NCBI RefSeq assembly: GCF_013277415.1
Contig: NZ_VMMX01000010.1
Span: forward strand, 215,965 to 279,964
Direction of reading: 5' to 3'
Length of the DNA stretch: 64,000 nucleotides
Source: Streptococcus sp. 68
GTDB taxonomy: Bacteria; Bacillota; Bacilli; Lactobacillales; Streptococcaceae
Shown: in pieces, positions 1 to 9,399 of the stretch
Layout of the letters: the number at the start of each line of letters is the position of its first letter
How positions within the stretch are numbered: position 1 is the first letter of the stretch
Translations under genes and position numbers: made by a program
Notes under the pieces: generated by a model
Seen by the model: the letters and a program-made list of their open reading frames with translations, nothing else
Databases searched by the model: none
Told to the model about the DNA's origin: nothing

Positions 1-54
1 TTTGAGCAACCTACGGCTAGCTTCCTAGTTTGCTCTTTGATTTTCATTGAGTAT
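1..54 (+). repeat. BOX element, 3' part (boxC), cut by window edge
   Basis: The first 54 bases match the boxC end of the other BOX elements in this window (7856-8007, 13646-13750, 53496-53609), ending in CATTGAGTAT. BOX elements are non-coding mobile repeats of pneumococcus and its relatives. The boxA part, if present, lies upstream of the window. Confidence 0.8.
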
Positions 55-126
55 AAATCAGCCATAAAGAAAACTTATCACAGAGATAGATATCATATAA
101 TGGCGTAAATAGTCTTTTTCTGTTAA

Positions 127-990
<864 letters not shown>

Positions 991-996
991 TTTCTT

Positions 997-1039
997 GAAG
1001 TCATCCATTCTGAGTAAGATGGGTGATTTCTCAGTTTTT
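997..1039 (+). terminator. Rho-independent terminator after the amino-acid binding protein
   Basis: A 12-bp stem (997-1008 with 1019-1030, two G-T pairs) with a 10-base loop is followed by TCAGTTTTT. Confidence 0.75.
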
Positions 1040-1043
1040 AGGG

Positions 1044-1062
1044 ATATAGTTTTAAACTATAT
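1044..1062 (+). promoter_or_regulatory. MET-box, operator for MetR/MtaR (LysR family)
   Basis: TATAGTTTTAAACTATA at 1045-1061 is a perfect 17-base palindrome, about 80 bases before metQ. It matches the streptococcal MET-box described for the LysR-type methionine regulator MetR/MtaR. Its location before a methionine transporter operon supports the call. Confidence 0.8.
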
Positions 1063-1143
1063 ATCTGATTATCTAATAACAATTTGTGCAATTGAAGAAA
1101 GTATGAGATACTAGTACGGTATTATTTTTAAGGAGAAAGAATC

Positions 1144-1998
1144 ATGAAAATCAAAAAATGGCTTGGCCTAGCAGCCCTTGCTACAGTCGCAGGTTTGGCT
1201 CTTGCAGCTTGCGGAAACTCAGAAAAGAAAGCAGACAATGCAACAACTATCAAAATTGCAACTGTCAACCGTAGCGGTTCTGAAGAAGCTCGTTGGGATA
1301 AAGTTCAAGAATTGGTTAAAAAAGACGGAATCACTTTGGAATTTACAGAGTTCACAGACTACTCACAACCAAACAAGGCAACTGCTGATGGCGAAGTAGA
1401 CTTGAACGCTTTCCAACACTACAACTTCTTGAACAACTGGAACAAAGAAAACGGAAAAGATCTTGTAGCGATTGCTGATACTTACATCTCTCCAATCCGC
1501 CTTTACTCAGGTTTGAATGGAAGTGACAACAAGTACACTAAAGTAGAAGACATCCCAGCAAACGGAGAAATCGCTGTACCAAACGATGCTACAAACGAAA
1601 GCCGTGCGCTTTACTTGCTCCAATCAGCTGGCTTGATTAAATTGGATGTTTCTGGAACTGCTCTTGCAACAGTTGCTAACATCAAAGAAAATCCAAAGAA
1701 CTTGAAAATCACTGAATTGGACGCTAGCCAAACAGCTCGTTCATTGTCATCAGTTGACGCTGCCGTTGTAAACAATACCTTCGTTACAGAAGCAAAATTG
1801 GACTACAAGAAAGCACTTTTCAAAGAACAAGCTGATGAAAACTCAAAACAATGGTACAACATCATCGTTGCGAAAAAAGATTGGGAAACATCACCTAAGG
1901 CTGATGCTATCAAGAAAGTGATCGCAGCTTACCACACAGATGACGTGAAAAAAGTTATCGAAGAAACATCAGACGGTTTGGATCAACCAGTTTGGTAA
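1144..1998 (+). CDS. metQ: Methionine-binding lipoprotein MetQ
   Basis: This is the substrate-binding protein of the methionine ABC importer, 284 residues, NlpA/MetQ family. A signal peptide ends in the lipobox LAAC, so Cys23 is lipidated. The mature part shows MetQ family sequence, with the DYSQPNKATADGEVDLNAFQH region typical of the methionine pocket. The ribosome-binding site AAGGAG lies 8 bases before ATG. It is preceded by a MET-box and followed by the M20 peptidase, metN and metI, so the whole set is one methionine-acquisition locus. A hairpin at 2010-2043 may reduce read-through, giving more binding protein than permease. Confidence 0.95.
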   Translation: MKIKKWLGLAALATVAGLALAACGNSEKKADNATTIKIATVNRSGSEEARWDKVQELVKKDGITLEFTEFTDYSQPNKATADGEVDLNAFQHYNFLNNWNKENGKDLVAIADTYISPIRLYSGLNGSDNKYTKVEDIPANGEIAVPNDATNESRALYLLQSAGLIKLDVSGTALATVANIKENPKNLKITELDASQTARSLSSVDAAVVNNTFVTEAKLDYKKALFKEQADENSKQWYNIIVAKKDWETSPKADAIKKVIAAYHTDDVKKVIEETSDGLDQPVW

Positions 1999-2009
1999 TA
2001 AGAAACAGG

Positions 2010-2043
2010 GAGGTGGGAGAGAAAATTCCACCTCTTGATTTTG
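2010..2043 (+). terminator. Hairpin/weak terminator between metQ and the peptidase gene
   Basis: GAGGTGG (2010-2016) pairs with CCACCTC (2028-2034) and is followed by TTGATTTTG. The T-run is interrupted, so it may only attenuate transcription into the downstream genes. Confidence 0.55.
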
Positions 2044-2094
2044 TATAGAGCATGGATTGTCAGGAAGAGTAGTTCATAGAAAGGTAGAGAGAAT

Positions 2095-3468
2095 ATGGTT
2101 TTTCCTAGCGAACAAGAACAGATCGAAAAATTTGAAAAGGATCATGTAGCCCAGCATTATTTTGAGGTTTTGCGTACCTTGATTTCTAAGAAGTCGGTCT
2201 TTGCCCAGCAGGTTGGACTCAAGGAAGTCGCAAACTATCTGGGTGAGATTTTCAAGCGTGTTGGAGCTGAAGTGGAGATTGATGAGACTTATACGGCTCC
2301 CTTTGTCATGGCGCATTTCAAGAGTTCGCGCCCAGATGCTAAGACCTTGATTTTCTATAACCACTATGACACTGTGCCAGCGGACGGGGATCAGGTCTGG
2401 ACAGAGGATCCCTTTACGCTTTCGGTCCGTAATGGCTTCATGTATGGGCGTGGGGTTGACGATGATAAGGGGCATATCACAGCTCGTTTGAGTGCTTTGA
2501 GAAAATACATGCAGTACCACGATGACCTGCCTGTCAACATCAGTTTTATCATGGAGGGTGCGGAGGAATCGGCCTCGACAGACCTAGATAAGTATCTGGG
2601 AAAACATGCGAATAAACTCCGTGGTGCGGATTTATTGGTCTGGGAACAAGGAACCAAAAATGCCTTGGAACAGCTGGAAATTTCTGGTGGAAATAAGGGG
2701 ATTGTGACCTTTGATGCCAAGGTTAAAAGTGCTGATGTGGATATCCATTCTAGTTATGGTGGGGTTGTGGAATCAGCTCCCTGGTACCTCCTTCAAGCCC
2801 TACAGTCTCTTCGTGCCGCAGATGGCCGTATCTTGGTTGAAGGTTTGTACGAAGAAGTACAAGAGCCAAATGAACGAGAAATGGCCTTGCTAGAAACTTA
2901 TGGTCAACGAAACCCAGAGGAAGTTAGTCGGATTTATGGATTGGAGTTGCCTCTCTTACAGGAAGAGCGGATGGCCTTTCTAAAACGTTTCTTTTTCGAG
3001 CCAGCGCTTAATATCGAAGGGATTCAGTCAGGTTATCAAGGACAAGGAGTTAAAACGATTTTGCCAGCAGAAGCCAGTGCCAAGCTAGAGGTTCGTCTGG
3101 TTCCTGGCTTAGAACCGCATGATGTTCTGGAAAAAATTCGGAAACAGCTAGACAAAAATGGCTTTGATAGGGTAGAATTATACTATACCTTGGGAGAGAT
3201 GAGCTATCGAAGCGATATGAGCGCGCCAGCCATTCTCAATGTGATCGAGTTGGCTAAGAAATTCTATCCACAGGGCGTTTCAGTCTTGCCGACTACAGCT
3301 GGGACAGGGCCTATGCATACGGTCTTTGATGCCCTAGAGGTGCCAATGGTGGCCTTCGGTCTAGGAAATGCCAATAGCCGAGACCACGGTGGAGATGAAA
3401 ATGTGCGAATCGCCGATTATTACACCCATATTGAATTAGTAGAGGAGCTGATTAGAAGCTATGAGTAG
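2095..3468 (+). CDS. M20 family metallopeptidase (dipeptidase-like) of the methionine operon
   Basis: This is a 457-residue cytoplasmic M20 zinc peptidase. Metal and catalytic motifs are visible: [10 protein letters not shown] (His90, Asp92), [10 protein letters not shown] (Asp near 122-123), EGAEES (catalytic and metal Glu near 157-158), and a C-terminal His in RDHGGDE. There is no signal peptide. It lies between metQ and metN, and its stop overlaps the metN start by 8 bases, so it is translationally coupled to the transporter ATPase. The context suggests it releases methionine from peptides or N-acyl methionine; the substrate is not shown by sequence. Known relatives are carnosinase-type dipeptidases. 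Confidence 0.9.
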   Translation: MVFPSEQEQIEKFEKDHVAQHYFEVLRTLISKKSVFAQQVGLKEVANYLGEIFKRVGAEVEIDETYTAPFVMAHFKSSRPDAKTLIFYNHYDTVPADGDQVWTEDPFTLSVRNGFMYGRGVDDDKGHITARLSALRKYMQYHDDLPVNISFIMEGAEESASTDLDKYLGKHANKLRGADLLVWEQGTKNALEQLEISGGNKGIVTFDAKVKSADVDIHSSYGGVVESAPWYLLQALQSLRAADGRILVEGLYEEVQEPNEREMALLETYGQRNPEEVSRIYGLELPLLQEERMAFLKRFFFEPALNIEGIQSGYQGQGVKTILPAEASAKLEVRLVPGLEPHDVLEKIRKQLDKNGFDRVELYYTLGEMSYRSDMSAPAILNVIELAKKFYPQGVSVLPTTAGTGPMHTVFDALEVPMVAFGLGNANSRDHGGDENVRIADYYTHIELVEELIRSYE

Positions 3469-4522
3469 AGATATTATCAAGTTAGATCAGATCGATGTGA
3501 CTTTTCATCAGAAGAAGAGAACCATCACAGCGGTCAAGGATGTGACCATTCATATCCAAGAAGGGGATATCTACGGAATCGTTGGATATTCTGGAGCAGG
3601 GAAATCAACCCTTGTTCGGGTGATTAACCTCTTGCAAAAACCATCTGCAGGGAAAATTACCATTGACGACGATGTGATTTTTGATGGCAAGGTGACCTTG
3701 ACGGCAGAGCAGTTACGTCGTAAACGTCAAGATATTGGGATGATTTTCCAGCATTTTAACCTGATGAGCCAAAAGACGGCAGAGGAGAATGTAGCCTTTG
3801 CCCTCAAACACTCTGGACTCAGCAAGGAAGAAAAGAAGGCTAAAGTAGCCAAGTTGTTGGACTTGGTTGGCTTGGCAGACCGTGCTGAAAACTACCCTTC
3901 ACAACTATCTGGAGGGCAAAAACAGCGTGTGGCCATTGCGCGTGCCTTGGCCAATGATCCAAAAATCTTGATTTCAGACGAGTCAACTTCTGCCCTTGAT
4001 CCGAAGACAACCAAGCAGATTTTGGCTTTGTTGCAAGATTTGAACCAAAAATTAGGCTTGACTGTTGTCTTGATTACGCATGAAATGCAGATTGTCAAAG
4101 ACATTGCCAACCGTGTAGCAGTTATGCAGGACGGACATTTGATTGAAGAGGGTAGTGTCCTTGAAATCTTCTCAGACCCTAAACAACCCTTGACCCAAGA
4201 CTTTATCTCAACAGCTACAGGTATTGACGAAGCCATGGTCAAGATTGAGAAACAAGAAATCGTGGAACACTTGTCTGAAAACAGTCTCTTGGTGCAACTC
4301 AAGTATGCAGGGGCTTCAACAGACGAGCCACTTTTGAATGAATTGTACAAGCGTTACCAAGTGACGGCTAATATCCTTTATGGGAATATCGAAATTCTCG
4401 ATGGTACTCCTGTTGGTGAGCTTGTGGTTGTCTTGTCAGGTGAAAAAGCAGCGCTAGCAGGTGCCCAAGAAGCCATTCGTCAAGCAGGCGTACAACTAAA
4501 AGTATTGAAGGGAGGACAGTAA
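3461..4522 (+). CDS. metN: Methionine ABC transporter ATP-binding protein MetN
   Basis: This 353-residue ATPase energises methionine import. Walker [10 protein letters not shown] is at residues 42-50, the signature LSGGQKQR at 149-156, and Walker B ILISDE at about 169-174, followed by the D-loop SALD. The last ~80 residues form the NIL domain, which in MetN homologues binds methionine and inhibits transport. It overlaps the upstream peptidase gene by 8 bases and is followed one base later by metI. Confidence 0.96.
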   Translation: MSRDIIKLDQIDVTFHQKKRTITAVKDVTIHIQEGDIYGIVGYSGAGKSTLVRVINLLQKPSAGKITIDDDVIFDGKVTLTAEQLRRKRQDIGMIFQHFNLMSQKTAEENVAFALKHSGLSKEEKKAKVAKLLDLVGLADRAENYPSQLSGGQKQRVAIARALANDPKILISDESTSALDPKTTKQILALLQDLNQKLGLTVVLITHEMQIVKDIANRVAVMQDGHLIEEGSVLEIFSDPKQPLTQDFISTATGIDEAMVKIEKQEIVEHLSENSLLVQLKYAGASTDEPLLNELYKRYQVTANILYGNIEILDGTPVGELVVVLSGEKAALAGAQEAIRQAGVQLKVLKGGQ

Positions 4523-4523
4523 G

Positions 4524-5216
4524 ATGGAATCATTGATTCAAACCTATTTACCAAATGTCTATAAAATGGGCTGGGCTGGTCAAGCAGGCTGGGGAACAGC
4601 CATCTACCTAACTCTTTATATGACAGTTCTGTCCTTTATCATCGGAGGTTTCTTAGGACTGGTAGCAGGTCTCTTCCTTGTCTTGACAGCGCCAGGTGGT
4701 GTCTTGGAGAACAAAGTCGTATTCTGGATTTTAGACAAAATTACCTCTATTTTCCGTGCGGTGCCATTTATCATTCTCTTGGCAGTCTTGTCACCCTTCT
4801 CACACCTAATCGTAGGGACAAGTATCGGGCCAAATGCGGCTATCGTACCGCTATCTTTTGCAGTCTTTGCCTTCTTTGCCCGTCAAGTGCAGGTTGTCTT
4901 GGCTGAACTGGATGGCGGTGTCATTGAGGCGGCTCAAGCGAGCGGAGCGACATTTTGGGATATCGTAGGTGTTTACCTATCAGAAGGTCTTCCAGATTTG
5001 ATCCGCGTGACGACTGTGACCTTGATTTCCCTTGTTGGGGAAACAGCCATGGCGGGAGCAGTTGGAGCTGGTGGTATCGGTAACGTGGCCATCGCTTATG
5101 GATTTAACCGCTACAATCACGATGTGACCATCTTGGCAACCATCATTATCATTTTGATTATCTTTGCAATCCAATTCTTGGGAGATTTCTTGACCAAGAA
5201 ATTGAGCCATAAATAA
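4524..5216 (+). CDS. metI: Methionine ABC transporter permease MetI (MetP)
   Basis: This is a 230-residue inner-membrane permease with about five hydrophobic segments and the BPD_transp_1 fold. The EAA-type coupling loop (GGVIEAAQASGATFWDI) is near residue 132-148. It is the last gene of the methionine transporter operon and abuts metN. It is complete. A diverged second copy of its last ~75 codons lies 2.4 kb downstream (7664-8047), with the Rgg and MFS genes in between, so sequence has been inserted at this 3' end. Confidence 0.95.
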   Translation: MESLIQTYLPNVYKMGWAGQAGWGTAIYLTLYMTVLSFIIGGFLGLVAGLFLVLTAPGGVLENKVVFWILDKITSIFRAVPFIILLAVLSPFSHLIVGTSIGPNAAIVPLSFAVFAFFARQVQVVLAELDGGVIEAAQASGATFWDIVGVYLSEGLPDLIRVTTVTLISLVGETAMAGAVGAGGIGNVAIAYGFNRYNHDVTILATIIIILIIFAIQFLGDFLTKKLSHK

Positions 5217-5285
5217 AAAGTGCAAGGCAATCTATACATCATTCATAGGAGTTGTCGTTATAGTCAAGACTTAAAATTCTCTGTA

Positions 5286-5300
5286 CTGGTTGCTATCAAC
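5286..5300. promoter_or_regulatory. Short inverted repeat upstream of the rgg-like gene
   Basis: GGTTG-CTAT-CAACC is a perfect 5-bp dyad about 50 bases upstream of the regulator start. It could be an operator for the regulator itself. The site is short and the role is a guess. Confidence 0.3.
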
Positions 5301-5345
5301 CGTTACTTTTATGAGTAAGAGAGTTAAGCATTGTGGGGAGTCAAT

Positions 5346-6215
5346 ATGCAAAATCTGGGAGAAGTTTTTAAAGAATTGAGAAAGAGTCGGAATATATCTC
5401 TACAGGAGGCGACGGGAGGAGAGTTTACTTATTCCATGCTGAGCAAATTTGAGCGTGGAGAAGCAGACTTGTCATCTATAAAATTGATTACTGCCTTAGA
5501 TAACATCCATTCTGATTTGAATGAATTTATGTACTTGGTACGTGGCTTTTCTCAGAAAAAGGTTTTGGCTTTTCAAGAAAATCTTTGGGATTTATATGAC
5601 AGAGAAGGGATTGATTCTCTCCATTCCTTGTATGAAGAGACGACTCAAAAGTATAGATCAAGTGGTGAAAAAAGCTATCTCTTACAAATGATTCGTATCA
5701 AAAGCCTTCTTGTATTTTTTGATTCAGAAATAAGAGCAACGGATGAAGAACTGACTTTTCTCTATGACTATTTTTTTACTATTGACATCTGGGGAAATTA
5801 TGAATTGGAACTATTTTCAACGATTTCTACTTTGTTTCCTCTGCCCCTCTATTTTAAATATTCTAGGGAGATGTTGCAAAAGACGGATTTATTAGGCTCT
5901 TTACCTAGTAACAAAGTTGGTATTGACACTATTTTGATTAATGGACTCTTTAAAGCGATAGAGGAAAAGGATAAATTAAAAGCAGATTATTTTATCTTTC
6001 AGATTGAAAAACGAGATTTACCAGAATCTCAAGCTTATCTTAAAATCATTTATATGATTGCTAAAGGGTATTATGATACTAGTTTTAAAGTAGAAAATAA
6101 GGGGCTTGAAAAAATCCAGAGGGGCATTACAATCTTACAAGATTTAGAGTATGTAGGTGGTGCAAGATACTATGAAAACTATTTTGCAAATCAGCTCTCA
6201 AATGAAGATTTGTAA
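5346..6215 (+). CDS. Rgg/PlcR-family transcriptional regulator
   Basis: This is a 289-residue cytoplasmic regulator of the Rgg/MutR type. An N-terminal XRE helix-turn-helix (about residues 1-60, with GEVFKELRKSRNISLQE and SMLSKFERGEADLS) is followed by an all-helical peptide-binding-type domain. The ATG at 5346 is chosen because GGGGAG lies 6 bases upstream; an in-frame TTG at 5331 precedes that site. Rgg proteins usually respond to small peptides and control adjacent genes. The neighbour is an MFS exporter in the same direction. No convincing pheromone peptide gene was seen nearby. AT-rich codon use differs from the met genes and supports acquisition by transfer. Confidence 0.87.
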   Translation: MQNLGEVFKELRKSRNISLQEATGGEFTYSMLSKFERGEADLSSIKLITALDNIHSDLNEFMYLVRGFSQKKVLAFQENLWDLYDREGIDSLHSLYEETTQKYRSSGEKSYLLQMIRIKSLLVFFDSEIRATDEELTFLYDYFFTIDIWGNYELELFSTISTLFPLPLYFKYSREMLQKTDLLGSLPSNKVGIDTILINGLFKAIEEKDKLKADYFIFQIEKRDLPESQAYLKIIYMIAKGYYDTSFKVENKGLEKIQRGITILQDLEYVGGARYYENYFANQLSNEDL

Positions 6216-6327
6216 TATATTCTCATTACATCGACTGATGAAAAATAAATGGATTTGTAGATGGAGTGATAAATAGCAGTATCTAGGAGCTAGAGTTCCT
6301 ATTTTCAGAAAAAATATATTACAAAAA

Positions 6328-6349
6328 AGTGGGGAGTCCCGCTTTTTTT
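6328..6349 (+). terminator. Terminator between the rgg-like gene and the MFS gene
   Basis: AGTGGG (6328-6333) pairs with CCCGCT (6338-6343) over a 4-base loop and is followed by seven T. The MFS gene therefore probably has its own promoter; TTATAC just downstream at about 6351 is a possible -10. Confidence 0.75.
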
Positions 6350-6399
6350 GTTATACTGGATTCAATAGAATACTCTTTGAAATGTGAGAAAGGCCTATT

Positions 6400-7644
6400 A
6401 TGAAACTATTTTTAAAACATCATTTATTTAGAATACTGACCTTATCGAGGTTTTTAAGCTCAAGTGGAGCTTATATTTATAATCTGGTATTTATCGTTTA
6501 TGCTGCGAGTCTACCCTTTAAAAATATAGCTGTATTTATGGCGAATATGATTACGATTTTACCTTTCCTATTTACTTTTTATGTTGGGATTAAGGCTGAT
6601 CATACTCGGAATAAAGCAGGGACAATTATCTGGGTTGGTTGTGTGCAAAGTCTACTATTTCTTTTGATTGCTAGTGTGATTCATGATCAGAACTTCGTAA
6701 CGTTTGCTTTTATCTGTATGGTTAATATCTGTTCGGATATTTTATCAGATTATACAGCAGGCCTTCGTATGCCGATTATCCAGCATAATATTTCGGAAGA
6801 TAAGCTCTATGAAGCTTATTCATTTACTCAGTTTGTTTCCTATTTATCAAATCTAGGAGGTCAAGCCTTAGGAGTGTGGCTACTCACAACCAGCAATCAA
6901 AATTTTTCTTTTGTTGCGATTGTGAATGCTGGTTTCTTTTTACTATCTTCTCTCATTTTGTTCAAAAATAGAAGAGAATTGACGCATTTGTCTGTAACGG
7001 TAGAGAATGAGTCGATTAGTTTGCTTCAACAAGTTAAGGCAATCTATGCGGACATGGATAATATATTTAGACAGAGAGAAAATAAATCATTGTTTAAAAT
7101 GATTCTTGTCATTTTGGTAATGAATACTTTGGGAGGAGCTGTTGGAGGTATTTATCACTTTTACTTATTAGACCATACTATCTATCATTTCAGCTATGCT
7201 CAAGCCTTATTTTTAATTGAATGTGTTAGCTTGGGAGGAGCTATTCTTGGTAGCCTAACTCCCCATGATTATTTTGGGAAATGGTCGTTTTCAAGTTTGC
7301 TATCGCTCAATGCAATTTTGTTTGTATTACTTGCTACTGCTAATATTTTAGATTTTTCTCCTCTAGTAGGTGTTGCTTGCTTAGCTTTTGTCATGTATTT
7401 GATGTCGAAATCAATGCCTAAATTAGATACTCTGTTATTGTCTAATTTGAGTGCGGATGTATTAGCTAGAAGTAATAATCTCTTGAGTATGATTTTTTCC
7501 CTAACATTACCCTTGGGGATGTCTGTATTTTCCTTCTTAGCTTTACAAGATATCAGACTTTGTTGGTGGGTGTTTTTGGTAGTGAGTGTGATAGGGTTGA
7601 TTTTATCACTAGAAAAAAGAAGTTTTTCGGGTAAAAAATTTTAG
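6400..7644 (+). CDS. MFS transporter, macrolide-efflux-like
   Basis: This is a 414-residue integral membrane protein with about 12 hydrophobic segments and a central cytoplasmic loop near residues 200-230, the layout of the Major Facilitator Superfamily. It resembles the MefA-like drug-efflux branch (N-terminal region FRILTLSRFLSSSGAYIYNL) and would expel a small molecule using the proton gradient. The substrate is unknown. It follows an Rgg-type regulator, which probably controls it. Base composition is AT-rich like the regulator, and the pair sits between two copies of the metI 3' end. Confidence 0.82.
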   Translation: MKLFLKHHLFRILTLSRFLSSSGAYIYNLVFIVYAASLPFKNIAVFMANMITILPFLFTFYVGIKADHTRNKAGTIIWVGCVQSLLFLLIASVIHDQNFVTFAFICMVNICSDILSDYTAGLRMPIIQHNISEDKLYEAYSFTQFVSYLSNLGGQALGVWLLTTSNQNFSFVAIVNAGFFLLSSLILFKNRRELTHLSVTVENESISLLQQVKAIYADMDNIFRQRENKSLFKMILVILVMNTLGGAVGGIYHFYLLDHTIYHFSYAQALFLIECVSLGGAILGSLTPHDYFGKWSFSSLLSLNAILFVLLATANILDFSPLVGVACLAFVMYLMSKSMPKLDTLLLSNLSADVLARSNNLLSMIFSLTLPLGMSVFSFLALQDIRLCWWVFLVVSVIGLILSLEKRSFSGKKF

Positions 7645-7663
7645 CCTAGAAAGCTAAGGCTTA

Positions 7664-8047
7664 CTAGAAGATCTTCCAGATTTGATTCGTGTGACGACTG
7701 TGACCTTGATTTCCCTTGTTGGTGAAACAGCTATGGCCGGTGCGGTTGGAGCTGGTGGTATCGGTAACGTGGCCATCGCTTATGGATTTAACCGTTACAA
7801 TCACGATAAAACTATCTTGGCAACCATCATTATCATTTTGATTATCTTTAAATTCATACTCAATGAAAATCAAAGAGCAAAGTAGGAAACTAGCCGCAGG
7901 TTGCTCAAAACACTGTTTTGAGGTTGGAGATAAGACTGACGAAGTCAGTTACATATACCTACGGCAAGGCGACGTTGACGTGGTTTGAAGAGATTTTCGA
8001 AGAGTATCAATTCTTGGGAGACTTCTTGACCAAGTCTTGAGCCATAA
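7664..8047 (+). pseudogene. Broken duplicate of the metI 3' end, interrupted by a BOX element
   Basis: Bases 7672-7852 repeat metI positions 4988-5168 with only scattered substitutions. After a BOX insertion (7856-8007), the copy resumes with TCTTGGGAGACTTCTTGACC and ends in the same AGCCATAAATAA as metI, with a small deletion near the end. There is no start codon or ribosome-binding site and the N-terminal two thirds are absent. The remnant is followed by a strong terminator, which was probably the original end of the met operon. Confidence 0.88.
7856..8007 (-). repeat. BOX element (A-B-C, 152 bp) inside the metI remnant
   Basis: The element starts ATACTCAATGAAAATC and ends TTTTCGAAGAGTAT. 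It holds the BOX hallmark CTACGGCAAGGCGACG in boxA and a boxB hairpin region with ACTGACGAAGTCAGT. Length fits one copy each of boxA, boxB and boxC, read here on the minus strand. It splits the duplicated metI tail. Confidence 0.9.
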
Positions 8048-8049
8048 AT

Positions 8050-8075
8050 AAAAAAGAGCCGTGTGGCTCTTTTTT
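8050..8075. terminator. Bidirectional terminator
   Basis: AAAAAGAGCC (8051-8060) pairs with GGCTCTTTTT (8065-8074) over GTGT. It ends rightward transcription from the metI remnant and leftward transcription of the ECF gene. Confidence 0.9.
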
Positions 8076-8080
8076 AGTAA

Positions 8081-8650
8081 TCAGATTTTCTGTGCCAATT
8101 TTTTACTCAAGACTTGTCCAATCAAGGCACCCATTAGGGCTCCGATGACAACACTTGCGATAAATAGAAGGATGGTTCCAGGATTTGGCGTGACCATGAT
8201 ACGGTCGATATATTCTTGCGATTTTCCTCTTGCTAGAAGGGTTGCCATATAGGCTTTGGGGGCAATCCACATAAGTAGAATTGGACCAGTTGAGCTAAAG
8301 GCAAAGAGAATGAAAGAAAGGAAGTTCTTTGTTTGGTCCTTGTATTTTCCGAGGCTAGCTACTCCATCTGCTAGCAGGCCACAGATAATTCCAGGAAGGA
8401 AGGCACCGGCACCGTGTTTAGTTCCCAAGAAAAAGAGGGCGATAACAAGACCGATAGTGGTAATGGCTCCAAAGCGCGGAACTTTTGCGACTAGGATCAT
8501 ATAGACGCTACCGCCGACAAGGGCAGTAAAGGCAGGCGCATAAAACATGTTTCCAGTTTGGTCAAAGAGATTGCCCAAAAGGACACCAATCCCCATGCAG
8601 AGGAAGTAAAGAACTGCAAAAAGCAGTGTAGTTAAGATAGATTTTTTCAT
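8081..8650 (-). CDS. MptD-family ECF transporter substrate-specific component
   Basis: This is a 189-residue membrane protein with five or six hydrophobic helices and no other domain, matching the MptD family of ECF-type S components. These proteins bind a vitamin or similar small molecule and share an energising module (EcfA1A2T) encoded elsewhere. The ligand is unknown. A ribosome-binding site (AGGAG on the minus strand) precedes the start. It has its own promoter (8684-8712) and terminator, so it is a single-gene unit pointing against its neighbours. Confidence 0.82.
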   Translation of the reverse strand: MKKSILTTLLFAVLYFLCMGIGVLLGNLFDQTGNMFYAPAFTALVGGSVYMILVAKVPRFGAITTIGLVIALFFLGTKHGAGAFLPGIICGLLADGVASLGKYKDQTKNFLSFILFAFSSTGPILLMWIAPKAYMATLLARGKSQEYIDRIMVTPNPGTILLFIASVVIGALMGALIGQVLSKKLAQKI

Positions 8651-8683
8651 GAATCATCTCCTGATAATTTTTTCACAATTCTC

Positions 8684-8712
8684 ATTTTACCATGGTTTGG
8701 TGGGATTGTAAA
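8684..8712 (-). promoter_or_regulatory. Promoter of the ECF S-component gene
   Basis: On the minus strand TTTACA (8707-8712) and TAAAAT (8684-8689) are separated by 17 bases, upstream of the AGGAG and start codon. Confidence 0.75.
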
Positions 8713-8726
8713 TGGATACTAGAAGT

Positions 8727-8755
8727 TTTTGAAAACGCTTGAAATATGATATAAT
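8727..8755 (+). promoter_or_regulatory. Promoter with possible cre (CcpA) overlap, upstream of yesL
   Basis: TATAAT lies at 8750-8755, 30 bases before the yesL-like start. TGAAAACGCTTGAA at 8730-8743 resembles a catabolite-responsive element with two mismatches and would overlap the -35 region. The promoter is well supported by the -10; the cre is tentative. Confidence 0.55.
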
Positions 8756-8784
8756 AGTTTCATAGTTATTTTTAGGAGGATATC

Positions 8785-9399
8785 ATGGGGAGATTTTTAG
8801 ACTTTGTCTTTAATCGTTTCTTTTTAGGGATGATTGCGACAGCCTTCTTTTGGCTATTAACTTTAGCAGGAGGGATTATCCTTGGTCTAGCGCCGGCTAG
8901 TGCCACCTTGATGAGCTTGTATGCAGAACATGGTTATAGCTTTCGGGAATACAGTTTGAAGGAGGCGTGGTCTCTTTATAAGCAAAATTTTGTCTCAAGC
9001 AACCTGATTTTCTATAGCTTTTTAGGGGTGGATCTAGTTTTGGTCTATGGCTTGTATCTCTTGGTGCAATTGCCTCATCAGACTATTATTCATTTGATTG
9101 CGACCTTTTTGAATGTTCTAGTAGTTGCCCTGCTGTTTTTGGCTTATACAGTATCTTTGAAATTACAAGTTTATTTTGACTTGTCTTATCGAAATAGTCT
9201 CAAACTATCCTTGATTGGCATCTTTATGAGCTTAGCGGCTGTGGCCAAGGTTCTCCTTGGGACAGTGTTACTTGTGGCAATTGGTTACTATATGCCTGCT
9301 CTTCTTTTCTTTGTAGGAATTGGGATGTGGCATTTCTTTATCAGTGATATATTGGAACCGGTCTATGAAAGTATCCATGAAAAATTGGCGACAAAGTAG
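8785..9399 (+). CDS. YesL family membrane protein (DUF624)
   Basis: This is a 204-residue protein with about five membrane segments and an N-terminal sequence (NRFFLGMIATAFFWLLTLAGGIILGL) typical of the YesL/DUF624 family. Such proteins are found beside YesM/YesN-type two-component systems that control sugar or glycan uptake. Their molecular function is unknown. A ribosome-binding site (TAGGAGG) precedes ATG. The gene overlaps the start of the sensor kinase gene, so the three genes form an operon. Confidence 0.85.
   Translation: MGRFLDFVFNRFFLGMIATAFFWLLTLAGGIILGLAPASATLMSLYAEHGYSFREYSLKEAWSLYKQNFVSSNLIFYSFLGVDLVLVYGLYLLVQLPHQTIIHLIATFLNVLVVALLFLAYTVSLKLQVYFDLSYRNSLKLSLIGIFMSLAAVAKVLLGTVLLVAIGYYMPALLFFVGIGMWHFFISDILEPVYESIHEKLATK

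Noticed and set aside
2074..2520. 148-codon open frame on the minus strand
   Set aside because: It lies entirely opposite the M20 peptidase gene, has no ribosome-binding site and no recognisable family.
6237..6275. 12-codon ORF between the rgg-like and MFS genes (possible signal peptide gene)
   Set aside because: It has no ribosome-binding site, is charged instead of hydrophobic, and no promoter precedes it.
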